A DNA stretch of 64,000 nt from Calendula officinalis (taxonomy: Eukaryota; Streptophyta; Magnoliopsida; Asterales; Asteraceae): positions 86,099,135-86,163,134 of the forward strand of contig OY970822.1 in the NCBI GenBank assembly GCA_963853835.1. Direction: 5' to 3'. The notes below the pieces were generated by a model. It was not told the DNA's origin, made no database searches, and was given only the letters and a program-made list of their open reading frames with translations. Below are positions 22,382 to 32,613 of the stretch, in pieces. A program made the translations under genes and the position numbers. Each line of letters starts with the position of its first letter. Within the stretch, counting starts at the first letter, position 1.

Positions 22382-22630
22382 GTGTACCAATTCTTCATCT
22401 CTCGACATGTTACTTTTGTTGAAACTATTTTTCCTTTCTCTACCCCCACAAAAGACCCAATCCCATCTTATGAATTCCTAACCGACACCCCACCATCCCC
22501 ATACTTTACGTACCACTCTACTACTAGCGTGTCACCCACTCCGTCGGCAGGAGCACCACCTGCTCCGCCATCCGCCGCCACGGCAGCTCCTTCCCCACCT
22601 CCTAGCCCTCCGGCCTCTCCAGCACCATAA
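22382..22630 (+). CDS. Pro/Ala/Ser-rich open frame, AGP-like fragment
   Basis: An 82-codon frame whose second half is locally GC-rich and reads SPTPSAGAPPAPPSAATAAP followed by PSPPPSPPASPAP, the Pro-Ala-Ser-Thr composition of arabinogalactan-protein backbones. No signal peptide begins it and no GPI-anchor tail follows. The frame stops just before the TRIM remnant at 22648, so it may be a piece of a larger gene truncated there, or a simple low-complexity frame. Not assigned. Confidence 0.25.
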   Translation: MYQFFISRHVTFVETIFPFSTPTKDPIPSYEFLTDTPPSPYFTYHSTTSVSPTPSAGAPPAPPSAATAAPSPPPSPPASPAP

Positions 22631-22647
22631 AAATTAAGCTCTGATAC

Positions 22648-22891
22648 CATAAACTGACATGGTATCAGAGCAAGGTTCACCCGTAGATGGTCAAACGGCC
22701 ACACGGACCACACGTAACCCATAAAAATATCCACGTGTTAGGCGTGACAAAGAAAAATGACGCCACACGTGAGGGGGCGTGTTGAGATGTCCCACATCGG
22801 ACAAGAGATGAACCGGTAATGTGCTTATAAGGGTCATGTGCTACTCCTCTTACAATCAATTGGTTTTAAGATGGAACCCCATAAACTAACA
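22648..22891 (+). mobile_element. TRIM retroelement, second copy, 5' LTR almost lost
   Basis: Primer-binding site TGGTATCAGAGC at 22660 follows the last bases of an LTR (ATAAACTGACA). An internal region similar to the complement of 2060-2170 (CACACGTGAGGGGGCGTG, CCACGTGTTAGGCG) leads to a 112-bp LTR at 22780-22891 that starts TGTTGAGATGTCCCACATCGG-like sequence and ends CCATAAACTAACA. It is in the opposite orientation to the copy at 1947-2291. Immediately left of the LTR stub lies GCTCTGATACCAT, an inverted copy of the primer-binding site. Confidence 0.72.
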
Positions 22892-24166
22892 ATTTTAATT
22901 ACCTGTTGTAGAAGTTACCAACATGTGATAACTGGATACATTATTTAATTCTTTTAATTAATTATATATTTCAAAAGATATAAGAGGAGTACGTATATGT
23001 TTGCGTTTGACGACCTGTTTGCAAGAATACACATTATATTTGTAAAAGATACTACTTTATAATCCGTAATAAATCACAACGGCCTGTAGAAATTTCAAAT
23101 TTATCGATCAATTGTAAAATGTTAGTTTCCTAACATATAATTAAAATTAAAGATCTGGATTTGATATGTAGGATAAGGAGAAGTGAATGGGCTAGTCAAG
23201 TAATGGGTCATGATCTCATTTCAAATGAGCTAATTTGAGTTGAGTCAAAGATGAAAATTATTAATAGAGCACACAAACAGCTAAAAAACAAAATTTTAAT
23301 ACCAGCATATTGCAAAATTTAATAATAACAATACTTTTTATATACTTCACATTTATCATCCGAAATCTCATAATTATCAAACCGTTAAATAATTATCATA
23401 CTTTTTATGTTTCAACAATTATATAATCTAGTTTAAAGCATAAATGTCAAAGTGTTTATATCTTAGTGGAATCCGGTGTTTATGGTATCCTATAAATCTA
23501 AGTTCGAATTTTAGCGTGGACAAAAATGTATATAATTATGACTTAGCAAGCTAATGAATACATTTTTGAAATTAGGACCCTTGAAGTAGATAGTGAAATG
23601 TATGAGTCATAACTCCTCGATTTCTATTTTCTAAGTCCTTAAGTCTATTAGTAGTTAAAGAGCGCAATTATAAGAACCATAAATATGAAAAATATAAACA
23701 ATTTTTCTTCTAAATTTAAATGCAGGACGGGTTATAAACGGATCGGATCAGTATTGATCCATACCCGACCCTTTTAGTAAAAGGGTTAACGGGTACAGGT
23801 CGTTAGCGGGTAACGAATCACAAACTATGATCCAAACTCATATATTCTTGCGAGTTCGGATCAGATCAAGGTCAAAACTCGCTCCATTATCAGGTCTAAT
23901 TATGAGGTGTGTGTTAGTAGTTAATTTTTTTAAGCATAAATAAAAACAAGCCATGTACCAAAATCATCAATTTTTGGATTACATGTAACGATTATTAGTA
24001 ATAGTATTGTTTCTTACTATTTATTCCTATTTATTTTCCTACTTATTAGATCAAATAATGCATCAAAATTAAAGATTTATATTAAGAAAAGAATCAATGT
24101 ATCATGCATATTATTCTATCAAGTGGATAGTAATAAATAATAAGAAAAAATATCATTTATGGCGAG
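22892..24166. other. Intergenic, no gene seen
   Basis: AT-rich. At 23725-23900 a GGGTTAACGGGTAC / GACCCTTTTAG tract resembles the interiors of the hAT-type MITEs elsewhere but lacks visible ends. Confidence 0.4.
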
Positions 24167-24174
24167 TATAAATT
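24167..24174 (+). promoter_or_regulatory. Candidate TATA box of the AXY9-like gene
   Basis: TATAAATT lies about 370 bp before the ATG at 24540; the CT/CA-rich stretch 24330-24539 reads like a 5' UTR (CACACACATACATC). Position-based inference only. Confidence 0.35.
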
Positions 24175-24539
24175 GTAAACTCTCATTAATTTAAAACAAT
24201 AAATAAACATTTCTTATTTGTTTTTGTTCGACGAGTTAGAATAGAAAGATCAAAAAAACAAAATGAAAGAGGAAGAATTAGTCGGTGATCGCTTTTGTAA
24301 AATCAACTCCGAAATCAAAATCGAAATCAAATTACCATCTGTCTTTCACTACCTTCATCTTCATAGTCTGTTACACCATTGCAATCACACACACATACAT
24401 CTATCTTCCTTCCCTTCATTCACAATCCAAATCACCTTCCTTACTCAACCAACTCTAACCCTAAAACCACCATAATTCCAAGATCAAATCAACAACCATT
24501 ATGCCCTTTTAAATTCAACCTCAAACAATCCATAAGAAG

Positions 24540-25583
24540 ATGTTTTTTGGGGCCGTACAATTGGGAATAATGGCAGCTTGTGTTGTATTATTTGTTCCAA
24601 TGGGTATGGCCGGATGGCATCTCAGCCGTAATAAAGTTCTCTTCTTTAGCGGTGCTCTGTTCATAACTCTTGCTGTATGTATTCACCTAATTCCTTATTT
24701 CCCTTCAATGTTTCCACAATCTCCAACTGATTTTATTCAACAAGATCCTACTAATTCGTGTATTTCGTTACTAAATCATGTTTCTTTTCACCCCAATTTT
24801 GATGGGTTTTCATGGAATTGGGAAAACAGTACAAGATCTTACGATTGCGATTTCCAGAAATTGGGTCGGGCCGATGTTTCGGACCTGTTAAACGGGTCTT
24901 GGGTTGTAGTCGCTGGTGATTCACAAGCAAGATTGTTTGTTGTATCTTTATTAGATTTAGTTTTGGGTTCTGACGAAATGGAAAAAATTCATGAGGATTT
25001 GTTTAAAAGGCATAGTGATTATCATATTGTTGTGGAAGAAATCGGGTTGAAATTGGACTTTATTTGGTCACCATATGCTACAAATATGACCAATCTTGTT
25101 ACCGATTTTAAACGAAATAAAACTCACCCAGATGTATTAGTAATGGGCTCAGGGTTATGGCATATGTTACATTTCACAAATTACTCAGATTATGGAATTT
25201 CGTTACGGTTATTAAAAGATTCTTTAATTCAATTACTTCCGGTTTTTAATACAGATGGGACTGAAATCGGGTCAGATTCGGGTCGTGGGATGCATCTGTT
25301 TTGGCTCGGGATGCCGAGTTTGATAAACGGGCTGTTGAATACAGAGGAGAAACGGGTCAAAATGACCCGTGAGATGTGTAATGCTTATGATGAAGAGGTT
25401 TATAGAAGCAAGATTTTGAGGCAAGATGGTGGGTCGTTTTTGTTACTAGATGTTGAGAGATTAAGTAATAAATGTGGGGTAGATTGTTCGTTAGATGGAA
25501 TGCATTATAATGATGTGGTTTATGAAGCTTGTGTTCATGTAATGCTAAATGCATTGCTTATTGAGTCTCATCAAAAGCTATGA
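24540..25583 (+). CDS. AXY9: AXY9-like wall polysaccharide O-acetylation protein
   Basis: Intronless frame of 347 residues. The N-terminus MFFGAVQLGIMAACVVLFVP, then WHLSRNKVLFFSGALFITLA, forms two hydrophobic segments (residues about 5-24 and 32-54) that anchor it in the Golgi. A luminal PC-esterase/TBL-like domain follows: GDSQARLFVVSLLDLVLG (about residue 126) is the GDS block with the presumed nucleophilic Ser, and DGMHYNDVVYEACVHV near the C-terminus carries the Asp-x-x-His block. The combination and the N-terminal sequence match AXY9 (ALTERED XYLOGLUCAN 9), known to be needed for O-acetylation of xyloglucan and xylan, possibly as an acetyl-donor intermediate; it lacks the long TBL N-terminal domain. 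Length close to the Arabidopsis protein as I recall it. No lesion. The ATG at 24540 opens the conserved N-terminal block. Confidence 0.85.
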   Translation: MFFGAVQLGIMAACVVLFVPMGMAGWHLSRNKVLFFSGALFITLAVCIHLIPYFPSMFPQSPTDFIQQDPTNSCISLLNHVSFHPNFDGFSWNWENSTRSYDCDFQKLGRADVSDLLNGSWVVVAGDSQARLFVVSLLDLVLGSDEMEKIHEDLFKRHSDYHIVVEEIGLKLDFIWSPYATNMTNLVTDFKRNKTHPDVLVMGSGLWHMLHFTNYSDYGISLRLLKDSLIQLLPVFNTDGTEIGSDSGRGMHLFWLGMPSLINGLLNTEEKRVKMTREMCNAYDEEVYRSKILRQDGGSFLLLDVERLSNKCGVDCSLDGMHYNDVVYEACVHVMLNALLIESHQKL

Positions 25584-25932
25584 TTTCTTGTAATGTAAGA
25601 ATTTAAAGTATCTTGTTATTGATTAGTTTGGGGTATAGCAATAGAGATCGATTCTTTTCAACATGTATCGTTGCTAGTTTTAGATGCTGACCTAAAAAGA
25701 TACAAACTTGAACAAGATAGGTAACATGTAACTCTTGTATTTTACAAGTATTATTTTGAATTTTGTTTTGATATAATTTCTTGCTTCTAAAGTTGTATGC
25801 TTTTTGATTATGATATCATGTTATGTTAAATCATACAAGAATCAATCTTGTTTTGTTTGTTCCATACATCGATAAGCTTCTTTCCACTGGCAATGAGCAT
25901 TTAGAAGTGCATAACTGCATATTAGTCTTTAC

Positions 25933-26607
25933 TAGGGGTGTTCGTTTGGACGATTTAGTTTTATCCGAACCAAATAGGTAAAACCAAATAAAATCCGGTT
26001 TTCAAAAGTTCAAACCAAACCGTCCAAACTAATTCGAAAACCAAACCGATCCGAACCAAATAACAATTTGGTTGGTTTGGTTTTATCCGTTTGGTTTTTC
26101 CTTAAAATTTTCAAAATATTCCAAAAGTATATAACATAAATTATATTAAGTTCATATGTAAAATTCCAAAATAATAAACTACTTTGTACATAAAAACAAG
26201 TCTAATTCATAGCTTGTTACATTTACAATCATATATGCAAAAAACTTGACATCAACTTTATCAAAAACTCTAAAATGATTGGTATATCACCAACTGATAC
26301 AATATAAATTGGAACAAGTGTTAGTATATAAATCAATTTACTATAAGAAATGTAAAGAAAAGGGAAACCATAATTGCTTAATGGAAACCAACAAGTATTA
26401 GTATATAAATCAATTTACTATATATTACTATTCAGTTTTTTTGGACAATCCGGTTTTCACAACGGAAACCAAATCCAATCCGAAATCCAAACTATTAATT
26501 TGGTTCATGTCCAAACCGATCCAAAAAACCAAATAACCAATCTAAATAGTCCGATCCAAAATGTCCAATTGGACAATCCAGTTATATCCGAATAGTGAAC
26601 AACCCTA
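25933..26607. mobile_element. hAT-type MITE with 8-bp target duplication
   Basis: Starts TAGGGGTGTTCGTTTGGAC and ends TAGTGAACAACCCTA. Flanks GTCTTTAC (25925-25932) and ATCTTTAC (26608-26615) agree at 7 of 8 bases, as for hAT insertions. The interior repeats CCAAACCGATCCGAACC and GGTTTGGTTTTATCCG, mirrored in the two arms. No transposase. Confidence 0.75.
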
Positions 26608-26898
26608 ATCTTTACAGAGAATGGAAGAAGGGTAAATAAGTCTTTTATACTAATTGTTAGTTACAAAGTTGTTATAAGTTTTTCAGCATTTACTTTTGCT
26701 TTTTCATGAATTTACCTCAATAAATGGTACCTACCTGAAAGTGAATATTAACAAAGAATAAAACAAAGGAATTTCCCTTAAATATAAAACTTACTTTATA
26801 CAATTGAAAATTAAGTCAAAAACAGGTCAATGGTACACTTTCAACCTTGCAAAAAAGGCTAGACTCTGTAAGATCTCAAGTATATGAAAACCAGAATA
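26608..26898. other. Short spacer between the MITE and the expansin pseudogene
   Basis: AT-rich, no gene. It may contain the old 3' UTR of the expansin copy on the minus strand. Confidence 0.35.
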
Positions 26899-27965
26899 CT
26901 ATTCAGATTGGAACTGCTTGCCCTCAAAACTCTGACCAAAATTCCAATCTTTTGGAGCAACATTATAAGATGTAAGAGTTAATCCATAGCTACTAGTGAC
27001 CTCAAAAGAGAGTGGTTGACTTTTGAGGTCAGCATTTATATGCCAATTTTGACCCCAGTTTGTGTTCATTGGAAGCCATCCAGTTCTTGAGCCCTTGATT
27101 TTGACAGCCAATATGTCTCCTGAACCACCAACATTGTTGATCAGAATTCAGAACCGATATGAATATTCCACCTCCATCAATTGTGAAACGAATTCCTCCT
27201 TCCTTTCTGCACTTGATCCTGCCAACAAAGACCCAATATTTATTTGAGGACAAATTATGGGATTAACTTATACAGCTTATTGCACTTTGTTACAACTAAA
27301 AAAAACTGCATAAATAAGCTGTTTGGACCAACTTATTTGAAAAGACTTCTGCTTGCAAAAGGTTTAAAATTTAGGATTTATGTCATTTTATAATCTTAGC
27401 ATGTTTTGGCTGCATAAACAAAATCAAACTGATACTTGATTGGGTGGCATGTAATGCAGTTCCTATATTTTGGTGACCTTGATATAATATGTGGAGTATT
27501 TGAGCAAACTTGGGAATTCGGATATCAATAATTATAGACAACCAACATTAATTTTGAGTGTAACATTTATATAAACCACTGGAATTTGATCTAATTTTTA
27601 GACACTAATTGAGTAGTTGATTATTTTAAAAATCAGCCTAAAAGCATGTGTATCAGCAAAGTACCTGCGGTATTGAATGGGCATATTAGAAGCCTTCCAA
27701 ATCGCAATCTTCTCAATGGGCAGAACAAAATGAGCATTCGGAGGGTTACACTTGCGTCTGCCGGAAATCCATAATTAGGAGCACAAAAATTAGTAGCTGT
27801 CACAATAATCGATGTCCCCGGAATACACCACCGGAGATCCTCAACACACTTGACCTAGAAACACGCGCCACAGATCTGTCCTCTCTCAGCCGTCGCCTTC
27901 CCATACCTGCCTTCTCTAGGTCACCATAACCACAGGCGCCACCAACAGCATCACGTGGATCAGCT
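26899..27965 (-). pseudogene. Alpha-expansin pseudogene
   Basis: Expansins loosen walls through a double-psi barrel domain plus a cellulose-binding domain. On the minus strand, 27965-27665 carries GGACGYGD, GQICGACF, RWCIPGTSIIVTATNFC and IEKIAIWKA, and 27218-26899 carries CRKEGGIRFTIDG, VKIKGSRTGWLPM, NWGQNWHINADL and the normal C-terminal stop. The intron between them sits at the conserved expansin site with GT-AG ends. Lesions: the first exon and signal peptide are missing; residues are lost and the frame shifts after GGACGYGD; TAG follows GACF; a frameshift occurs at the position of the GGW-C block (before CNPPNAH); another at SVL/ILINNVGG (about 27150). It cannot make an expansin as it stands. 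Confidence 0.85.
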
Positions 27966-29156
27966 GCAGCGTGCGTAGTATGTTGCCCTTGCGGATCTCC
28001 ACTCCGTTACCAACTCCGGTGATGATGAGGAAAAGGAAGAGGAATAATGAGCTGATGCCAGTAGTATGGAGTGTGAAAATGCTAGTAAGAGCACCGACCT
28101 CTATCACCCGTATTTGAAGACTTTTCTTCTTCAACCAACCACTATCTCTCTCTATATTTAAAGTGAGAAAAATACACTTTATCCATGGACCCTACATTTT
28201 ATTTGTGAGTGTAATTATAGATGTAATATGGATCCCACTAATTATAAAGAGTTTTGAAGAAATGGATAGAGTTTATGGCTGGAATTGAGAGGATATTTAG
28301 AGTGAATGGATTCACTAATTTATAGAGATAAAGTGATTTTATAGAGTTTATGGTTGGAGATGCTCTAAGAGCAGAGGGAATGACGCCATTTCTAGAGCGA
28401 GAACAGTGAAAGGGGCAATTTCTGGTGTGATGCTGTCATTGTTTAGCGGGCATCTTTATTGTTTATTTGTTTCATATCCACAATACAAATATTGAGTGCT
28501 AAAAGGAAAAAGTAAAGAATAAGTTTCATGACAACTTCTATTATTTTCTTTGAACCGGAGAGTTAACCGGGTTAAATCGCTTGATTTCCTATCTATTGGT
28601 TTTTAAAACCGGTTAATTATCTTCTAGATTGTCTGATTTCACATGTTTTGGTTTTCGAAAACGTCGTATCATCTTCTAAGCTTTCAATTTTGATGAATCA
28701 ACTTCAAAAATTGAAGTTCAAATGAGATTACATGCTACAACCGGGTCATAAGCGGTTTCCAGTCATCTGGGTCATCGGGTTTCACAAACATGCGCCGTCT
28801 CGCAATGGGTCATTAATGAGAAAACCTCGAATACTTTTGACCCGCTCTCTTCACCGGTTCCCAGTTTAACCGATTGAACCAGTCGGGTCAATCCCAGTTT
28901 CTGAAACTCTTGTTTAAACTAAGATGGTAATTCTCTGCGAGTCCATAGATAAAAACATTAAACCTCATCTCAACTCGTCTATATAAACAAGTAAGGTATC
29001 TAAAATTTAATAATTTTACTTTCAACTTTAACACGACTCATATAACACATCTTTATCTTTACTATATACTAGCAGGATACCCTTGCAATCCAGCGACGGG
29101 TACCCTGTAACTATATTTTGCAACGACCAATTGGTGGGTGGTAGGGCGGTAGTAAT
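27966..29156. other. Intergenic, no gene recognised
   Basis: AT-rich; 28140-28390 has repeats of the GAGATGCTCTAAGAGC type typical of small DNA-transposon debris. The tract 28560-28920 contains CCGGTT and GGGTCA motifs. Just before the LTR, GGTGGGTGGTAGGGCGGTAG continues after the retrotransposon as GGTGGATGGTGGTGG. Confidence 0.4.
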
Positions 29157-30111
29157 TGTTAGTCCGAAGACTAAGTAAATAAGATTTGATGATCGATAGC
29201 TAAGAAGAATAAATATCAGCTGAAGTATGTATCTCAGCTGAAGCAAGTATATGCAATAAACCTTCAGCTGAGTACGTACTTAGCTTAGGAAATCAAGTCA
29301 AATCAGCAGGTATTCACGAGAGATCATTCGAAGTCTATGGCAAAGGACAAAGACAAGAAGAAGACTATCTAGTTGATTGTGAAATCAGCTGATAGTACAT
29401 GCTGCAGATGAAGACTTAAAGGAAATGTTCTTGACACTTTGAATATTTCCCTTTCCCGCTCAAAGAAGAAGAAAACGATGATGATATTCTATTTTGGAAT
29501 AGAAGATAATGTCAGTACATCATCGTTTGTCCCTCCAAGCATGTAAAGGGAAAGTCAACTACTTTTGTAGTTTGGTAGTACACCTTTTCACTGTGCGTCA
29601 GAAAATGTAGCAAAAGTAGTTGACACAAAGTACACTTGGGACTACAACATATGCAAGAGCATTAAATGTTTCCGTGGACAAGTCTACATCGACGAATGAT
29701 GTGTTTACACGTCGATTAACTTGTGGACAAAGGAACATGGATCTTGGGCTATATATAGAGAAGTAAATGCTTGCATTTACACACACCTTTAAGCATTCAT
29801 AGCACAAGAACATTCTCTGAGAGTTAGTTATTTTCTAAGTATTAACTCCTCCATAGTCATTACTAAGACATTAGATATCAGCTGTCAGTATCAGCTGATA
29901 TAACTCTCCTTGCATTATCTTCTAGTTTGAGCGATATAAAGTGTCATTTCAAGTATAGAGTTTTAGTTAGTGTGTACTATCTATTTCCGCAAACTTTGTA
30001 CTGTATTAAGTTGTTTTAATAAACTCTTAAACATTAAAATCTTCTGTGTTATTTATCTTATCTTCGTTAATCGGTCATAACGCAACATGTTAGTGTTGTT
30101 GGGATCCAACA
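29157..30111 (+). repeat. 5' LTR of the copia element
   Basis: 955 bp, TG...CA ended. It carries five perfect TCAGCTGA palindromes (29216, 29234, 29264, 29385, 29891) and a TATATATAG box at 29750, about 360 bp before the LTR end. The partner LTR is at 40760-41707. Confidence 0.93.
29750..29758 (+). promoter_or_regulatory. LTR TATA box
   Basis: GGGCTATATATAGAG, a consensus TATA context, conserved in the 3' LTR at 41355. It probably sets the start of the genomic RNA. Confidence 0.6.
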
Positions 30112-30113
30112 AC

Positions 30114-30128
30114 TAGTATCAGAGCAAG
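30114..30128 (+). promoter_or_regulatory. Primer-binding site of the copia element
   Basis: TAGTATCAGAGCAAG lies two bases after the 5' LTR and resembles the initiator-Met tRNA complement (TGGTATCAGAGC) with one change. Position and sequence are those of copia primer-binding sites. Confidence 0.8.
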
Positions 30129-30165
30129 TGTCAAAGTTGTTTTCCATCAACTTTGGGCATATGTT

Positions 30166-32595
30166 ATGGCTGAACCTACATCATCCGATCTTCCATCATC
30201 TGGAAAACCTCCCAAACTCACCCAAACCAACTACCCCATGTGGAAAACCCGTATGTTGTCCCACATGGTAACCTATCACCCTAAACTTCAAGACAACATC
30301 ATGATAGGAAAATATATTCCTCAAACCCTCATTCCTGGTACCCCTGAAGTACCAGAACATTATGTTGTTAAATCTGAGGCTAAACGGACAGACGCTGAAA
30401 AACATCTTGTTCATCTTGAAAATAAAGGAAGGGATATGCTTTTTCAAGCAGTTGGTGATGAAATGTATCACTATATTCAATTTTGTGACTCAGTTAAAGA
30501 GATGTGGGACAGGCTGGCTGAAGTTTATGAAGGCACATCTGTTGTGCGTGAACATAACAAAAACATGCTCATTCATGACTACGAGTTGTTTAAAGCCAAG
30601 CCTAGTGAGACTATAGCTCAAACTTTCAATCGTTATAACATTTTGTTAAACGAGCTGAAGTCTCATGGGGTCGACAAGGACGATATGTCCAAAATGTGTA
30701 AGTTTATGGCAGCCTTACTATCTAAATGGGCTACCATCATAACTTGCATGAGTACATCTCCAACTTTGAAAGATTACACTCTTTCCTCTCTCTATGGTAT
30801 GTTTCTAAGCCATGAGAGAACTGTACTCAACAAATTTCAACCTCCAAAGGACTCTAAAGTGAGTCCCGCTGGATCTTCGACTGCTCTTGTTTCTCTAAAC
30901 AAACCCAGCATGATTGAATATCCACCATCAGATGATGAAGCTGACATCACTTCAGCTGTTGGTTTGTTCAACATGCCTGAAGTCAGCATCGAAGAGGTCG
31001 ATGAAGACGAAGACAATGATGCCTTTATCTCTGAGCTTGCCTTACTTGTCAAAAACAGAAAATTCTTTAAAGGCAAGTCCGGCTCCTCAGCTAAAGGCTC
31101 AAGTAGCAGATCTATCTCGTCAGCTGTACCCTCCAGACCCTCTGGAAGTACACCTGATATTTCTGAGATAACATGCTACAACTGTAACAAGAAGGGACAC
31201 TATGCTAACGACTGCAAGCAGAAGAAAGCAAGTTCATCATCTTAAACTGGTGAGTCCATTGAAGAGAAATATAAAAAGCTACAAGCCTTCGCCAAAAAGA
31301 TCCTAGAAGAAAAGAAGGAACTTGAAGGCAAAATTGCTGACAAGGGTCTAGTAGCTGAAACTCACGACTGGGCTGACTCAGGTGACAGCTCATCCGATGA
31401 TGATGAACCAATGGCCACAATGTGTTTGATGGCTCGTGCTGATGATGATGAAAGTATTACAGCTAATGACGCTGGTTCTTATCAATGGGTCAACATATTT
31501 CATAAAAAGGTAACCTCTCTAATCTCTGTTGAGGCTACTAAAGCCAAAGATATTGTTGATTCTATTATTTGTGACTTGCACTTCATTGATCAGCTAGAAG
31601 GTGAATGTTTGGATAAACATAGTGCTATTCTTCGTGAAAATGCATTTTTAAATGAACGATTAACTGATCACAAAACTTTAAAAGAAGATCTTTCTGAAAC
31701 AAAATTTATAAACTCAGTTCTTCAACATGATCTTAATGAGAAAGTTAAAGAACTTGAAGCAATCAAAAAGATTTGTGAATCTTGGTCCCGTTCATCCAAA
31801 CGTGTGAGTGAGTGTGTTAACTCACAAATTCCTAGTCAAGTACAAGCTATTCTAGGAGGAGACTTCCTTACTGCAGCCGATGTACCTGACAGCCGTACAG
31901 ATGATCTGTACTACTCGTCGGCTGATGCTTTTGTGCCAGCTGAAGAGTTGGTTTTTGGTTCCTTTGTTAGGTCTACTAAAACCTTTGCTACTGATATGTC
32001 TTCAGAAGATCCTTCTGTAGCTACTGGTGAAGAGTCATCAGATGACTCCTCTGCCATGGTAGTTAGGACACCCACTGTATTAATTTTTGAGCCAAGACAA
32101 TCTATCTTGGGTTCAGCACCTGCTGCCTCCACTACTAGACTTCAGTCGAAGACTAGCAGAACAGCAGGAAAGAAAATTGTTCTTACACCCTCCAAGGGTG
32201 AGCAAGTTGGAGTTCGTACTCGAGCTGCAAAGAACAAAGGTAAAAGTGTTCCTAAAAACACTCCTAGTCCTTCTTCAGCTGTGTCTGTCAGACGGCTGAA
32301 AGGAAAGGTCAGCAAGCTGACTTCACTCGTTCAAACTCTGACTATCGCTGATAATCAGAAAATGAAAAGGATTTTGGGTCCAGTTCCTAATCCAAATGCC
32401 TCGCCTTCCACTCCACTACAAAGAAACAGAAAATGTTATAAGTGTGGAGATCGTGGGCATATGGCAAGTGAGAGTGACAGCACATGCCTGAGACCTTCCC
32501 CAACCTCAGGTTGTGAGCCTTCTGAAAAAACCAACCTCTGTGAGTTCCAGCGGGAAATCACAAGGATCCACCGAAGCGTGGGTTCCCAAAAATAA
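30166..32595 (+). pseudogene. gag: Copia gag region with one in-frame stop
   Basis: Gag packages the element RNA into virus-like particles. The frame opens MAEPTSSDLPSSGKPPKLTQ and NYPMWKTRMLSHM, a copia gag start. A CCHC knuckle (CYNCNKKGHYANDC) ends near 31215. TAA at 31243-31245 follows, after which the same frame continues through an acidic and coiled-coil segment to 32595, including a second knuckle-like motif (CYKCGDRGHMASE) whose last Cys is displaced. Total about 810 codons, long for copia gag but usual for the Sirevirus type. The stop at 31243 could be a lesion or a natural end of a short gag. The region before 32614 (CTAACT, pyrimidines, GCAG) resembles a 3' splice site. Confidence 0.8.
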
Positions 32596-32613
32596 CTAAC
32601 TCTTTTAATTTTT

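Noticed and set aside
24263..24570. Two short frames before AXY9
   Set aside because: They lie in the leader and overlap the real start; composition is UTR-like. An upstream ORF effect is possible but not supported.
30196..31420. Minus-strand frames within gag
   Set aside because: Shadows of the strong plus-strand coding region.
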